From Vibrio fluvialis (lineage in GTDB: Bacteria > Pseudomonadota > Gammaproteobacteria > Enterobacterales > Vibrionaceae): a stretch of 64,000 nt of DNA. Both the position numbers and the translations under genes were made by a program. The stretch covers positions 868,001 through 932,000 of the forward strand of contig NZ_UHIP01000002.1 of the NCBI RefSeq assembly GCF_900460245.1, written 5' to 3'. The notes beneath the pieces were generated by a model, which worked only from the letters and a program-made list of their open reading frames with translations, was not told the DNA's origin and did not search any database. Positions 8,626 to 18,750 of the stretch are shown here, in pieces. The number at the start of each line of letters is the position of its first letter. Within the stretch, counting starts at the first letter, position 1.

Positions 8626-8725
8626 AATAAATTCATATGGATAAAAACTGGCACGTAATATGCCATTAGAGCTTCGGAAAGAAAATAAGCGAGATGAACT
8701 CGCATCATAACTCTGGAGCTTCAAT

Positions 8726-10387
8726 ATGTTCTGTATTCAATGTGAACAAACCATTCAAACCCCGGTTGCTAAAGGCTGTGCCTATTCTCAAGGCATGTGT
8801 GGCAAAACGGCGGAAGTCTCAGATCTGCAAGACGTGCTGGTGTATTCACTGCAAGGTGTCTCTTTTTGGGCGAACTTGGGCCGCGTTTGCGGCGTCACCA
8901 TCGAAGAAATTGACCAGTGGGCACCGAAAGCGTTTTTCGCAACATTGACCAATGTGAACTTCGACCCGGAACGTATCATCGAATTTGCTCAGTTGTCTCA
9001 TCAGTACAAACGTCAGTTAGAGCAACAGGTGCGTGCTGCTGCCACGCTGACTGGCTTTGAAATCCCGCCCTTGTCGGCGGCGGCGCAGTTTGAACTGCCA
9101 CAAGATAAGGTGGCGCTGCTGGCATTTGCACCAACCGCTGCGGTTAACCGCGGCAAAGAGAGCCTGAATGAAGACATTATTGGCCTGCGTCTGCTGTGTT
9201 TGTACGGTCTAAAAGGCGCAGCCGCCTACCTGGAACATGCCCGCGTTCTGAGCCAGACCGACGACGCGGTTTACGCCGAATACCATCAGATCATGGCTTG
9301 GTTGGGTACTGACCCGACCGACATCAGCGAGTTGCTGAAGACAGCGATGCAAATCGGCATGATGAACTATCGCATCATGGAAATGCTGGATAAAGGTGAA
9401 ACCGATACTTTCGGCCATCCGGCGCCGTCTCAGGTCAACGTAAAACCTGTCAAAGGCAAATGCATTCTGGTGTCAGGTCACGACCTGCACGATCTGGAAA
9501 AAATCCTGCAACAGACACAAGGCAAAGGCATTAACGTTTACACCAACGGTGAGATGCTGCCAGCTCATGGTTATCCTGAGCTGAACAAATACCCGCATCT
9601 TGTCGGTAACTACGGCAGCGCATGGCAGAATCAGCAGAAAGAGTTTGCTAATTTCCCCGGCGCGATTGTGATGACGTCGAACTGCCTGCTGAATCCGAAC
9701 GTGGGCCAGTATGCCGATCGCCTGTTTACCCGCAGCATTGTCGGCTGGCCCGGTGTGGCGCATGTAGAAGGGGACGATTTCAGTGCCGTTATTGAGTGCG
9801 CGCTTGGCCAGCCAGGTTTCCAGCACGATGAAATTGAGCACTACATTACGGTCGGCTTTGGCCGCAACGCACTGATGGCTGCCGCACCAGCGGTGGTGGA
9901 TCAGGTTAAGCAGGGCAACATCAAACACTTCTTCCTGGTGGGCGGTTGTGATGGCGACAAAGCGGAGCGCAGCTATTACACCGACTTCACCGCACAGGCA
10001 CCGCAGGACAGTGTGATCCTCACTCTGGCGTGTGGCAAATTCCGCTTCAACAAAAATCAGTTCGGTGACATCAATGGTATTCCGCGCCTGCTGGATGTAG
10101 GCCAATGTAACGATGCGTACTCGGCGATTCAGCTGGCATTGGCACTGGCTGAGGAATTTGATTGTGGCGTGAACGATCTGCCGCTGACTCTGGTACTGTC
10201 CTGGTTTGAGCAAAAAGCGATTGTGATTTTGCTGACTCTACTCGCTCTGGGTGTGAAAGGGATTTACACCGGCCCGACTGCGCCGGCTTTCCTGACGCCA
10301 AATCTGATGGCGGTGCTGCAAGAGCAGTTTGATTTGCGCAGTATCACGACGGTTGAAAACGATTTGGCGACCATTCTCGCCGCGTAA
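8726..10387 (+). CDS. hcp: Hybrid cluster protein (hydroxylamine reductase/NO reductase)
   Basis: The 553-residue length and N-terminal cysteines at 3, 6, 18 and 25 (C-X2-C-X11-C-X6-C) identify a type II hybrid cluster protein, as in E. coli. Later conserved segments ([45 protein letters not shown]) carry the ligands of the hybrid Fe-S-O cluster. Hcp reduces nitric oxide and hydroxylamine and acts in nitrosative-stress defence; it has also been described as an S-nitrosylase. It is followed by its reductase gene hcr. The palindrome at 8607 suggests regulated transcription. Confidence 0.96.
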   Translation: MFCIQCEQTIQTPVAKGCAYSQGMCGKTAEVSDLQDVLVYSLQGVSFWANLGRVCGVTIEEIDQWAPKAFFATLTNVNFDPERIIEFAQLSHQYKRQLEQQVRAAATLTGFEIPPLSAAAQFELPQDKVALLAFAPTAAVNRGKESLNEDIIGLRLLCLYGLKGAAAYLEHARVLSQTDDAVYAEYHQIMAWLGTDPTDISELLKTAMQIGMMNYRIMEMLDKGETDTFGHPAPSQVNVKPVKGKCILVSGHDLHDLEKILQQTQGKGINVYTNGEMLPAHGYPELNKYPHLVGNYGSAWQNQQKEFANFPGAIVMTSNCLLNPNVGQYADRLFTRSIVGWPGVAHVEGDDFSAVIECALGQPGFQHDEIEHYITVGFGRNALMAAAPAVVDQVKQGNIKHFFLVGGCDGDKAERSYYTDFTAQAPQDSVILTLACGKFRFNKNQFGDINGIPRLLDVGQCNDAYSAIQLALALAEEFDCGVNDLPLTLVLSWFEQKAIVILLTLLALGVKGIYTGPTAPAFLTPNLMAVLQEQFDLRSITTVENDLATILAA

Positions 10388-10395
10388 CAATACCT

Positions 10396-10413
10396 GGCCC
10401 TGCTTGCAGGGCC
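10396..10413 (+). other. Hairpin between hcp and hcr
   Basis: A perfect GGCCCTGC/GCAGGGCC stem with a two-base loop and no T-tract. It is probably an RNA-processing or partial attenuation element that lowers hcr relative to hcp, not a terminator. Confidence 0.5.
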
Positions 10414-10436
10414 TATGAGCAAGAGGAGAAACATAT

Positions 10437-11462
10437 ATGTCTGCCTGGGCAGAACAAGACATTCTCGAATTAGTATGTGCGCGCAAATGGGCAGAAACCG
10501 CCGATTGTGTCAGCTTTGAGTTGGCATCACCTGATGCGTCTGTTGGGTTTGACTTCAAACCGGGGCAGTTTGCCAGCCTGGGTTTTGATATTGCAGGACA
10601 AACCGAGTACCGCGCTTATTCCATCAGTTCAATGCCACAGCAGCCGGTATTACGATTCACTGTCAAACGTGTGGCTGGCGGCAAAGTGTCCGGCCATGTA
10701 TTGGAGTCGCTCAGTCAGGGGGACGTGATTCGCGTGATGAAGCCGCAAGGACTATTTAACAATGTCGATTGCGCGGCGCGCGATAAAGTGGTGCTGATCA
10801 GTGCTGGCTGTGGTATTACGCCGGTCATGTCGATGGCGCGTTCGTGGCTGGAGCAGGGGAATGTGGACATCGACTTTCTGCATGTCGCGCGCAGTTTAAC
10901 GGAAACGATCTACGCCAACGAGTTGGAGCAACTGGGTCAACAGTATCCGCAGTTTCATCTAAAGCTGCTGCTCAAAGAGGCTGGCAGCACTCAGCATGCG
11001 CAAGGGCGATTGGATCAATCCTGGCTCAATACGTTGATTCCGGATTTGCATCAGCGAACGGTGTATCTGTGCGGGCCAGTAGGTTTTATGCAGGATGTGA
11101 AGCGCTACCTTGAGGCGCTCGATTTCGATATGCAGCACTTCTATCAGGAGAGCTTTACTCCAACCGTGGCTGAGAACACGCAGGCTTCTGTGGCTGAATC
11201 GGTTCGTGTACGTGTCGATGCCTTCGGCGCTGACATAGAAGCGCCCAGCGAGAGTTTGCTGCTCGAAGCGCTGGAAACCGGGCAGTTGCCAATTATCGCC
11301 GCGTGTCGCAGTGGAATTTGTGGTTCGTGCAAGTGCCGCGTCACCTCGGGAACAGTGCGCAGCCACAGTCAGGAAACGTTGAGTGCTGACGAAATAGAGC
11401 AGGGCTATGTGCTGGCCTGTTCAACAGTGCTGGAATCCGATGTAGAAATCGCTCTGAATTAG
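10437..11462 (+). CDS. hcr: NADH oxidoreductase for hybrid cluster protein
   Basis: The 341-residue protein has a ferredoxin-reductase FAD-binding part (RAYSISS motif), an NAD-binding part (SAGCGITPVMSMARSWLE, then YLCGPVGFMQDVK) and a C-terminal plant-type [2Fe-2S] domain with CRSGICGSCKC plus a later Cys (VLACS). This is the Hcr architecture; it passes electrons from NADH to Hcp. It lies 49 bp after hcp with a strong GAGGAG ribosome-binding site. Its stop overlaps the stop of the convergent EAL gene by a few bases, with no terminator between. Confidence 0.94.
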   Translation: MSAWAEQDILELVCARKWAETADCVSFELASPDASVGFDFKPGQFASLGFDIAGQTEYRAYSISSMPQQPVLRFTVKRVAGGKVSGHVLESLSQGDVIRVMKPQGLFNNVDCAARDKVVLISAGCGITPVMSMARSWLEQGNVDIDFLHVARSLTETIYANELEQLGQQYPQFHLKLLLKEAGSTQHAQGRLDQSWLNTLIPDLHQRTVYLCGPVGFMQDVKRYLEALDFDMQHFYQESFTPTVAENTQASVAESVRVRVDAFGADIEAPSESLLLEALETGQLPIIAACRSGICGSCKCRVTSGTVRSHSQETLSADEIEQGYVLACSTVLESDVEIALN

Positions 11463-13048
11463 CTGAGGGCCAGTGACAGCTGGCCTTCACTCTCTTGCGC
11501 ATTACCTGCTAGATAGTCAACAAATTCACGCGCAGGCAGAGGTTTCGAATAGAGATAACCCTGAATGTAATCCACCCCAAGTTCACGCAAAATGTCGAGC
11601 TGTTCCTGAGTTTCAACGCCCTCCACGATCACCTGCATATCTAAGCTCTGCGCGAGTTGTAGCATCGACATCAACAAGTTGTTGAGATGTGGCTCATGCC
11701 CCAGATTCTTCACGAATACCCGGTCAATTTTTAATGTATCGAAGTGGAATTGACGCACAAAGTTGAGACCCGAATAACCGGTACCGAAATCGTCTACTAA
11801 CAAACGGATGCCAGCCTGACTGAGTAGTTGAAAATTACGCTCAACCATGTTCAGCTCATGGTCGGTGAAATCGCCGTTTTCGGTGATCTCAAACGCGATG
11901 TGCTGGGCAAACTTCGAGTTGGTCATCACCCGCTCCACCATGCGATAGGTAAAGGCGACATCACACATCAGGCTACGGTCGATGTTGACACTGACGTATT
12001 TTCCCTGCATCAGATCCGGGTTGCGTTCAATCAACTTCAGCGCTTTCTCAATCACAAAGTCAGTCAGTTGTTCGATAAATCCGAGGCGCTCGGCGAGCGG
12101 AATAAAAATCGTTGGCGGGATCTGCCCTTGCGTCGGATGATTCCAGCGTAATAACGCTTCACAACCAGTTACCTTCTGCGTTGAAGCCTGAATAATAGGC
12201 TGAAAATGAACACTAAACTGTTTGTCTTTCAGTGCATGTAATATTGAGCTTTCCAAGCTCTGTTTCTGTATCACTTTTTTGCGTTTATACAGATATACAG
12301 AAAGAATGATGAAATAGACGCACAGTAAGATCCACGCCTCACTATACAAAAAATGAACGTAAGTTTTTGGGGTTAAATAAAATTCTAATACTAAAGGGAA
12401 TACTTGAGATTTAAATCCTAATGTTTTAATTATCCCATCAGCTTGCTTATTTAAAACTGGGTTATCGTAGATTTTTATAACAAACGGAAGATGATGATGA
12501 CCAATCATGTTGGTGACAAGTCTCGTCAGATAACGCGGTGGAATCACCATACTGACACCGTTTAAATCATCATCGGCATAGAGATATATCACGGAGTGTG
12601 TTTTTGTTATGGCGGTTTTCGTGAACGTCAGAGTTTCATGGGTTGGGGAGGCGACCACACGTTGAAATACCGAGTTATAAATACGTACCGAAGACTCACC
12701 TTGTGAGCTGGTGCAATAAATTAATGGCGAGCCATGAAAGATACCGATTTCTTTTGCGTAGTCTGACTTGAAGACAAACTTTCGAAGGTTCTCTGCTACG
12801 TTACTGCATGGAACGTCTGTATGAACTTGGTCAATCAGGGATTGTGTTTGCTGGCGGGTGTGCTGCAGTGCCTGTTCAATCTGTGAGACTGATTGGTTAC
12901 CCAAATAATCAAATAATCGATTGCTGTAAAATACGCAGATAAGTGCGTAGATTAATATTGATAAACCAAGCAAAAATATATGATGAATTAATGATTGGCG
13001 ATTTAACTTACGCAATAAAAACTTAGGAGTTAATTGGGTTGTTAACAT
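11459..13048 (-). CDS. CSS-motif/EAL c-di-GMP phosphodiesterase
   Basis: The 529-residue protein has an N-terminal membrane segment (about 18-42), a periplasmic CSS-motif domain containing VPCSNV and CTSSQG, a second membrane segment (about 243-263) and a C-terminal EAL domain. The catalytic signatures GCEALLRW, FEITENGDF, VDDFGTGYSGL, LKIDRVF and VEGVET are intact, so it should hydrolyse c-di-GMP. In CSS-EAL enzymes, periplasmic thiol redox state controls activity. The upstream intergenic region is AT-rich, and no clear ribosome-binding site precedes the ATG. Confidence 0.9.
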   Translation of the reverse strand: MLTTQLTPKFLLRKLNRQSLIHHIFLLGLSILIYALICVFYSNRLFDYLGNQSVSQIEQALQHTRQQTQSLIDQVHTDVPCSNVAENLRKFVFKSDYAKEIGIFHGSPLIYCTSSQGESSVRIYNSVFQRVVASPTHETLTFTKTAITKTHSVIYLYADDDLNGVSMVIPPRYLTRLVTNMIGHHHLPFVIKIYDNPVLNKQADGIIKTLGFKSQVFPLVLEFYLTPKTYVHFLYSEAWILLCVYFIILSVYLYKRKKVIQKQSLESSILHALKDKQFSVHFQPIIQASTQKVTGCEALLRWNHPTQGQIPPTIFIPLAERLGFIEQLTDFVIEKALKLIERNPDLMQGKYVSVNIDRSLMCDVAFTYRMVERVMTNSKFAQHIAFEITENGDFTDHELNMVERNFQLLSQAGIRLLVDDFGTGYSGLNFVRQFHFDTLKIDRVFVKNLGHEPHLNNLLMSMLQLAQSLDMQVIVEGVETQEQLDILRELGVDYIQGYLYSKPLPAREFVDYLAGNAQESEGQLSLALS

Positions 13049-13331
13049 ACAGTCGTGAATTCCGCCTCTGTCTCACTCTCACGGTGAGAGCGCGATATTC
13101 TTAAAGGTGGTTTAACCAGTCAACTTATTGTCATTGATAAATTTTTGACAAGCAAGATAGCCGATTAAACGAACTGTCATCTTCGTATATATGGATAAAA
13201 GAGTCAATGACTGACCGTATTTTAGCGTATCAGTGAGTACTTATATAAAGCTATTGTTGAATATAAATGGAAATAAGAAAATTGATCTGACTTTAATCGG
13301 TTTTAATAAAATATTAATGGTACAAAAATAA
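13049..13331 (-). other. Intergenic region upstream of the EAL gene
   Basis: AT-rich sequence with a small CTCTCAC/GTGAGAG hairpin near 13074-13090 in the probable 5' leader of the EAL gene. Nothing else is recognisable. Confidence 0.3.
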
Positions 13332-13360
13332 TAAAAAACGCCCCGGGTTATCCGGGGCGT
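13332..13360 (-). terminator. Terminator after the DUF748 gene
   Basis: ACGCCCCGG/CCGGGGCGT stem with an A-tract on its left, which is a T-tract for minus-strand transcription. Confidence 0.88.
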
Positions 13361-13378
13361 CAGCGGTTTTAGATAGAG

Positions 13379-16300
13379 TTAGTTGGCACCAACCGTGAGC
13401 TCTGCACCACTGTCTTCTGTTTTAAGGTGCGTTTTGCTATCAAGCAGGAATACTCGCTCTGGAGCAATATTGGCTTGGTCCACCAGATACGCTTTCACGG
13501 CTTTGGCGCGCTCTTCTGCCAGATTGCCTAACTGGTTTGGCGTGATGTTGGTCGAGTTAACCAACTGGTTGTAAAGGCCAAGCATTAACGTCGTCTGGAT
13601 TTGCTCCTTGGTTATTTCCTTGCCTTCTGCACGCTCGGTCAGTTGTTGTTCAACCTTATTGCGTTCTTCACGAATGTTGAGACCCAGCTGCTTTTTGGCC
13701 AGTGATTCAACCGCATCGGCCAGTGGCGCTGATTCGGAAATTCGGCTCGCACTGAAATCGGTTGGCAGAGCATCCAGCCCACTTTGCTCCTGCAGTGCCT
13801 GCTGCACCTGCATTTCTGCCAGTGCTTTGCTGTCGTCCGCTTCAGACACCGATGCCGCGATGCTCAGTTTCAGTCCTGGGCGTGAGTCCAGAGCTTCAGC
13901 CAACTTGGTCAGACGTTCCTGCTCATCTTTATCCAGCTCTGTCGCGCCAAATGCAAAGGCTACGTGGTTGAGCTCTTCATCGGAACCCACCAGGTTGGCG
14001 AGCAGCGAGAATGGTGCAGTGACCGCTTTGACGATGATATTGGTCAGTGCCTTGAGAATGACGCTGCCGAAACTGAAATCCGGGTCGTCAACGTCGCCGG
14101 ACACCTGCACACCCAGATCAATGACTCCATCTTTATCCTGCAAGATGGCGATAGCCAGTGTCAGTGGCAGGCTGGTCGCCAGATCGGACTCGCTCGGCTT
14201 ACCCAGTTTGAGCTGGTCGATCACCAGATGGTTGTTACCTTCCAGCTGGTTGTTGTCCAGTTTGTAGTTGAGTGCCAGTGAAAGCTGACCTTTATCGATG
14301 TAGTAACCCGCGTAGGTACCGGAATACGGGTTAACGGAGGTCAGTTCAACGCTCTTAAACACTAGGTCCAGATCGAGATACGGTTTTTCAATCAGCGGGT
14401 TAATTTCACCTTTGAGTGTGACCGGTGCGTACTTATCGATCTTACCTGCGATGTCGACCTGAGCTTTGGTTCCCGGCGTCGACGAAAGGTGACGAATCGA
14501 ACCCTGCAGTGACTCAATCCCAGATGCAAAGTTTGGCGTTAATGAGTTGTCCGCGAAATACGCCGAGCCATTGACCAGTTTGATGGCCGCAATGTCAATC
14601 GCCAGTGGTTGCTCTTTGGATTGGCTGGTGCTGGCTTTGACGCTGACCGCTTGTTTTTGGCTGCCTGACGCAGGTTTGGCCGCCGGCGCCTTGCTTTCAA
14701 CGACAATGTTACCAATGTTGGTTCGTTTATCTTTGGCAATCATTACCTTAGCGTAAGGCGCATTGAAGGTGATGGTGTTGATTTTCAGCGCGTTTTTCTG
14801 AGCATCGAAATTGAGTGAATCGATGTTCATCGCCTGCCATTTCACCAAAGGTTGGTTCTGTAATGTGTCCCGAATGAGCAGATTATCAACCGATGCCGTA
14901 CCTTGATATGTTGCTTTACCCTGACTGTCTCCGCTGTAGTTACCCGCAGTGGAAAGCTGACCTTTTGATAAATGCAGATTCACGTAAGGTTTGAGATAAG
15001 GTTGCAATTGGCTCAGGTCCAGATCGCTGATCGCGAGCTTGCCTTGTGCACTCAGTGCTTTCGCATCGACGCTGCCTGAGGTTTTGATTTCGCCTCGGCT
15101 CTTTTCTGGCTGTGAACGGCTACTTGAGCTCAGGGCCAGTGAGACATCATAATCAATGGGTTGGCTGAGATCGCTGACCACAGCACCCGTGGTAACCGAC
15201 ATCGGGAACACGCGCCAGAAGACGCCATCACTTTGTGCGCTCTCCTTGACGTTGATGTCGGTGTCGGTCATGGCAAATTGGTTCAAACGTACCAACCAGC
15301 TTGGCGCAGCGTTGTCTGTTGCATTGGTGCTTGTTTTCGGCGCCGCAGCGGTTGGCTCTTTCTTCGCCTGTTTCGGCTCGAACAACGTTTGCAGATCCAA
15401 TCCCTGACGAGTGAATTGTGCATCCACCCACAGGCCTTTCATCTGAATACCAGCAATGTCGACAACCTGGGTTTCGCTCTTCAGCCCAATGCCGTTGACA
15501 GACAGAGAGGGCAGTTTAACTTTCGCTGCTTTACCATCGCTGACAACAAGATTGTTCATGGAGAACTGACCATCGCTCAGCTGATAGCTCAGCGTATCGG
15601 CGTGGTGCGCAGCAAGATAATGAGCGGAGAAGTTGATCGCACCATCAGTCACCGCAGCTTTCATTTGATCAGCGGTAAATGGCCAGAATGGCGGCAGTGT
15701 CAGTCCTTTGAGGGCGATGTCACCCTCGATTTCCAATGGCGCCAGCTGGAATTGACCTTTCAGCGACAGCTCACTGCTGTCGACGCCCTGAATGACAAAG
15801 TTGTAGTGGTTGGCCGCAGTGGCGAGTTCGGTATTTTTGTCCTGCGCGTTTTGTGGCAGCGTGAGGCTGTATGCTTGACTGTCAAACTGAGACAGGTTCA
15901 GATTCAGGCCGTCGTAGTTCAGATTGGCGCCAGTGACATTATCTTTAAAGTGGAATTTGCCTTGGGCAATCTGAATGTTGCCAATGCGAAATGCCGGGAT
16001 GGCGGAATCAGCTTCGGAGGTCGCGGCCGTTTCAGGCGGTGTTTGCTGAGTACTCGCCTGCAATGTGTCGACGATATCGCTGAAATTGAAGCGCGCTTGT
16101 TCACCAGAACTGAGACGTTGCAGCGCGATTTTCGGACCCGTTAAGGTCACATGATCGACAGTTGGCGTCAGCGAGAACACGCTTTTCCAGAAACTGACTT
16201 CGACTTCCAATTGATCAAACTGAGTAAAGGCATCCTGTCCGTTTGCTTCCTGAATCGCAAATCCGTTGATGCGAGCGCGCAGCAGGAACGGGTTGATCCG

Positions 16301-16495
16301 AACTTCGTTCAGTACAACCGTTCGGCCCAGTTGCTGACCAAGCAGTTCGGGTACTTTAGCTTGCAGCACGGCGGGTGTGATAAGTCCCAGCGTGAGAGCG
16401 TACAGCCCATAAGCTGAGAGCGCATAGGTTCCATAGCGCACATATTTGGGTGCTTTCTTAAAGCGTTGAGCAAGATTTGACAAGGCGTTTGGCAT
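13379..16495 (-). CDS. Large AsmA-like DUF748 envelope protein with OmpA-like tail
   Basis: The 1038-residue protein has one N-terminal membrane anchor (about 20-45, YGTYALSAYGLYALTLGLIT) and a very long beta-rich periplasmic part with DUF748/AsmA-type repeats (for example the GQLSLALNYKLDNNQLEGNN segment). It ends with an OmpA-like stretch (HVAFAFGATELDKDEQERLTKLAEAL ... ERAKAVKAYLV) that resembles peptidoglycan-binding domains. AsmA-like proteins form bridges proposed to move phospholipids between membranes, so a role in envelope lipid transport or organisation is likely. It stands alone, with terminators or long gaps on both sides. Confidence 0.85.
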   Translation of the reverse strand: MPNALSNLAQRFKKAPKYVRYGTYALSAYGLYALTLGLITPAVLQAKVPELLGQQLGRTVVLNEVRINPFLLRARINGFAIQEANGQDAFTQFDQLEVEVSFWKSVFSLTPTVDHVTLTGPKIALQRLSSGEQARFNFSDIVDTLQASTQQTPPETAATSEADSAIPAFRIGNIQIAQGKFHFKDNVTGANLNYDGLNLNLSQFDSQAYSLTLPQNAQDKNTELATAANHYNFVIQGVDSSELSLKGQFQLAPLEIEGDIALKGLTLPPFWPFTADQMKAAVTDGAINFSAHYLAAHHADTLSYQLSDGQFSMNNLVVSDGKAAKVKLPSLSVNGIGLKSETQVVDIAGIQMKGLWVDAQFTRQGLDLQTLFEPKQAKKEPTAAAPKTSTNATDNAAPSWLVRLNQFAMTDTDINVKESAQSDGVFWRVFPMSVTTGAVVSDLSQPIDYDVSLALSSSSRSQPEKSRGEIKTSGSVDAKALSAQGKLAISDLDLSQLQPYLKPYVNLHLSKGQLSTAGNYSGDSQGKATYQGTASVDNLLIRDTLQNQPLVKWQAMNIDSLNFDAQKNALKINTITFNAPYAKVMIAKDKRTNIGNIVVESKAPAAKPASGSQKQAVSVKASTSQSKEQPLAIDIAAIKLVNGSAYFADNSLTPNFASGIESLQGSIRHLSSTPGTKAQVDIAGKIDKYAPVTLKGEINPLIEKPYLDLDLVFKSVELTSVNPYSGTYAGYYIDKGQLSLALNYKLDNNQLEGNNHLVIDQLKLGKPSESDLATSLPLTLAIAILQDKDGVIDLGVQVSGDVDDPDFSFGSVILKALTNIIVKAVTAPFSLLANLVGSDEELNHVAFAFGATELDKDEQERLTKLAEALDSRPGLKLSIAASVSEADDSKALAEMQVQQALQEQSGLDALPTDFSASRISESAPLADAVESLAKKQLGLNIREERNKVEQQLTERAEGKEITKEQIQTTLMLGLYNQLVNSTNITPNQLGNLAEERAKAVKAYLVDQANIAPERVFLLDSKTHLKTEDSGAELTVGAN

Positions 16496-16818
16496 ATTAG
16501 GGGGTGATCCCTTTTATTTTGACTTCAGTGTTTTACCTGCGGGGAAGAAATTTCTGTGTCGTGAGTGGTATGGCTGTATTTATTGCATAGCATTCATATG
16601 CTTATTGGTGTTGTTTTCGCAGCAGCACGACAATTTCTGCGCCTTTAGGCTTCGTATTAAGTGTATATCCTAACCCGCAACTTTTAAGAAAAGAGCCAGA
16701 TTTTAGTCAATCTAACGGATTAGAAAGATTGCGGGTAAGTGTACCTAAATTTACTGCTGAGGAATAAGAACCAGAACCAAAAAAATAGGTAACCAGTGGA
16801 ATAGTGAGGGAAAGTTAA
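16496..16818 (-). other. Intergenic region upstream of the DUF748 gene
   Basis: This holds the presumed promoter and leader of the DUF748 gene and the downstream flank of the GAPDH terminator. I see no defined regulatory motif. Confidence 0.3.
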
Positions 16819-16851
16819 GAAAAAAAGCCGCCCACATCAGGTAAGGGCGGC
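16819..16851 (-). terminator. Terminator after the GAPDH gene
   Basis: GCCGCCC/GGGCGGC stem with an A-run on the left (T-run on the minus strand), about 105 bp past the stop codon. Confidence 0.8.
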
Positions 16852-16957
16852 AAGCACGGGGGTGTGTATGCCGTCAGAAGGGAGTGTCACGAGAGGTATA
16901 AGTCGTCACACTCTCATCTTCAGGATTGGTTTTTATTATGTTGTGGAGTCTAAATTT

Positions 16958-18394
16958 TTACGCTGATGGATAAGTTTTGTAACGAACACCCATCATCTGT
17001 TCCATACAGTGAACGACCTGACAGCTGTAGCCAAACTCGTTGTCATACCATACATACAGTACGCAGCGGTTGCCTTGAGCGATGGTCGCAGCACCATCAA
17101 CCACACCAGCATAGCGAGAGCCAACCAGGTCAGTTGAGACGATTTCAGTCGATTCGGTGTAATCAATTTGAGCCGCTAGTTTAGACTTCAGTGCCATATC
17201 ACGCAGGTATGCGTTCAGCTCGTCTTTGTCGGTCTCTTTTTCTAGGTTCAGGTTCGCAACGGCCATAGAAACGTTTGGCGTTGGGACGCGAATCGAGTTG
17301 CCTGTCAGTTTACCTGCCAGTTCAGGCAGAGCTTTCGCGACGGCTTTTGCTGCGCCTGTTGAAGTCAGCACCATGTTCAGAGACGCGGAACGGCCACGGC
17401 GATCGCCGCTGTGGAAGTTATCGATAAGGTTCTGGTCGTTAGTAAACGAGTGAACAGTTTCGATGTGACCCGATACCACGCCATATTTGTCGTGCATCGC
17501 TTTCAGCACAGGCGTAATCGCGTTAGTGGTGCAGCTTGCCGCTGAAATGATGGTGTCTTCTGGCTGAATCACAGATTCGTTCACGCCGAAAACAACGTTC
17601 TTGATGTCGCCTTTGCCCGGTGCGGTCAGCAGTACTTTCGCCGCGCCTTTTGAACCCAGGTGTTGGCCCAGACCTTCAGAATCACGCCAAACGCCAGTGT
17701 TGTCGACCACGAGAGCGTTGTTGATGCCGTACGCGGTGTAGTCTACGTCTGCTGGAGAGTTCGCGTAGATAAACTGAATGTAGTTACCGTTGGCGATCAG
17801 AGCTTTACGTTCGTTATCAATGATAATGCTGCCATTGAATTGGCCATGAACCGAGTCACGACGCAGCAGGCTGGCACGTTTTTCCAGGTCGCCTTCTTTG
17901 CCGCCGCGAACCACGATGGCACGCAGACGCAGCGGGTAACCCGGACCACTTTTCTCAATCAACAGACGAGCCAGCAGACGACCGATGCGGCCAAAGCCGT
18001 ACAGAACCACATCTTTCGGTTCATTCATCACTTCGCCATTCAGCGCGCCTTGCAATGCCGTCGCCAGAAAATCTTTCAGGCCGTGTTCTTCTTCATGAGC
18101 TTGCCAGAACTGGTGTGCCATCTGACCGATGTCAACGCGACATGGAGACAGTTCCATCTCAGACAGTTGTTGAAGGATTGGCATGGTTTGTTGCAGAGAG
18201 AGGGAGGAGCCAGTGTAGCGGCGAGCAATGCGATGAGTTTTGATGATGTCGATGGTGTCAGCGTTGATCAGTGTTTTACCGAACAGGATCACTTCCACCC
18301 CTTTTTGACGATATAGCTGACCGATCAGGGGAGACATAGCTTCAGCAATCGTTTGGCTAGTTTGCCATTCTAGGAGATGTTTCTCTGGACTCAT
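16958..18394 (-). CDS. gap: Long-form glyceraldehyde-3-phosphate dehydrogenase
   Basis: The 478-residue protein contains a complete GAPDH module from about residue 125: VLYGFGRIGRLLARLL (nucleotide-binding loop), SAASCTTNAITPVLKAM with the catalytic Cys, and the C-terminal VSTDLVGSRYAGVVDG and WYDNEFGYSCQVV. An N-terminal extension of about 120 residues is a feature of a distinct GAPDH class found in vibrios and other marine bacteria and is absent from ordinary GapA (about 330 residues). It probably interconverts glyceraldehyde-3-phosphate and 1,3-bisphosphoglycerate; preferred cofactor and direction cannot be told. It is monocistronic. Confidence 0.9.
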   Translation of the reverse strand: MSPEKHLLEWQTSQTIAEAMSPLIGQLYRQKGVEVILFGKTLINADTIDIIKTHRIARRYTGSSLSLQQTMPILQQLSEMELSPCRVDIGQMAHQFWQAHEEEHGLKDFLATALQGALNGEVMNEPKDVVLYGFGRIGRLLARLLIEKSGPGYPLRLRAIVVRGGKEGDLEKRASLLRRDSVHGQFNGSIIIDNERKALIANGNYIQFIYANSPADVDYTAYGINNALVVDNTGVWRDSEGLGQHLGSKGAAKVLLTAPGKGDIKNVVFGVNESVIQPEDTIISAASCTTNAITPVLKAMHDKYGVVSGHIETVHSFTNDQNLIDNFHSGDRRGRSASLNMVLTSTGAAKAVAKALPELAGKLTGNSIRVPTPNVSMAVANLNLEKETDKDELNAYLRDMALKSKLAAQIDYTESTEIVSTDLVGSRYAGVVDGAATIAQGNRCVLYVWYDNEFGYSCQVVHCMEQMMGVRYKTYPSA

Positions 18395-18750
18395 TTTTAC
18401 TCGGGACCTTTCACGTTTCGTTGAGCTTATTTGTCCATCTGTAGGGGGATGAACAACAGCGGTTTCTGCCCGCAGTTTGGACTGCGTTTGGCATAGGGGG
18501 AGTTTGTTATTTTTATGTGGCGGGATTGTAAGGGCTAACTGGTTATTCTGCTAGGAAAAATAATGGCCATATTTTCAGCTTTAAAAGTGTAAATGTGCAG
18601 TGGATGTAAATGGTTTCAGTCCGCATTTCTGCGTATTGACAAATCCAAAGCAGCACACTTATTTCGTGCTAATTTTGTTTCATATCTATTTCATTTGTAG
18701 GTTTTGCATTATTTGTTTCACAAAACTGTAATCTTTATCAAATTACCCCC
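18395..18750. other. Intergenic region between GAPDH and the porin-like gene
   Basis: About 355 bp with the presumed GAPDH promoter and leader. No terminator is clear for the porin-like gene that ends at 18751. A small imperfect hairpin (GCAGTTTGGACTGC) lies near 18471. No other element is recognised. Confidence 0.3.

Noticed and set aside
9473..10213. A 246-codon minus-strand frame inside hcp
   Set aside because: It is fully covered by hcp, whose metal-ligand motifs are intact.
15161..16144. A 327-codon plus-strand frame within the DUF748 gene region
   Set aside because: It lies antisense to a well-supported 1038-residue protein, shows no family motif and has no ribosome-binding site. Long antisense frames are common in this GC range.
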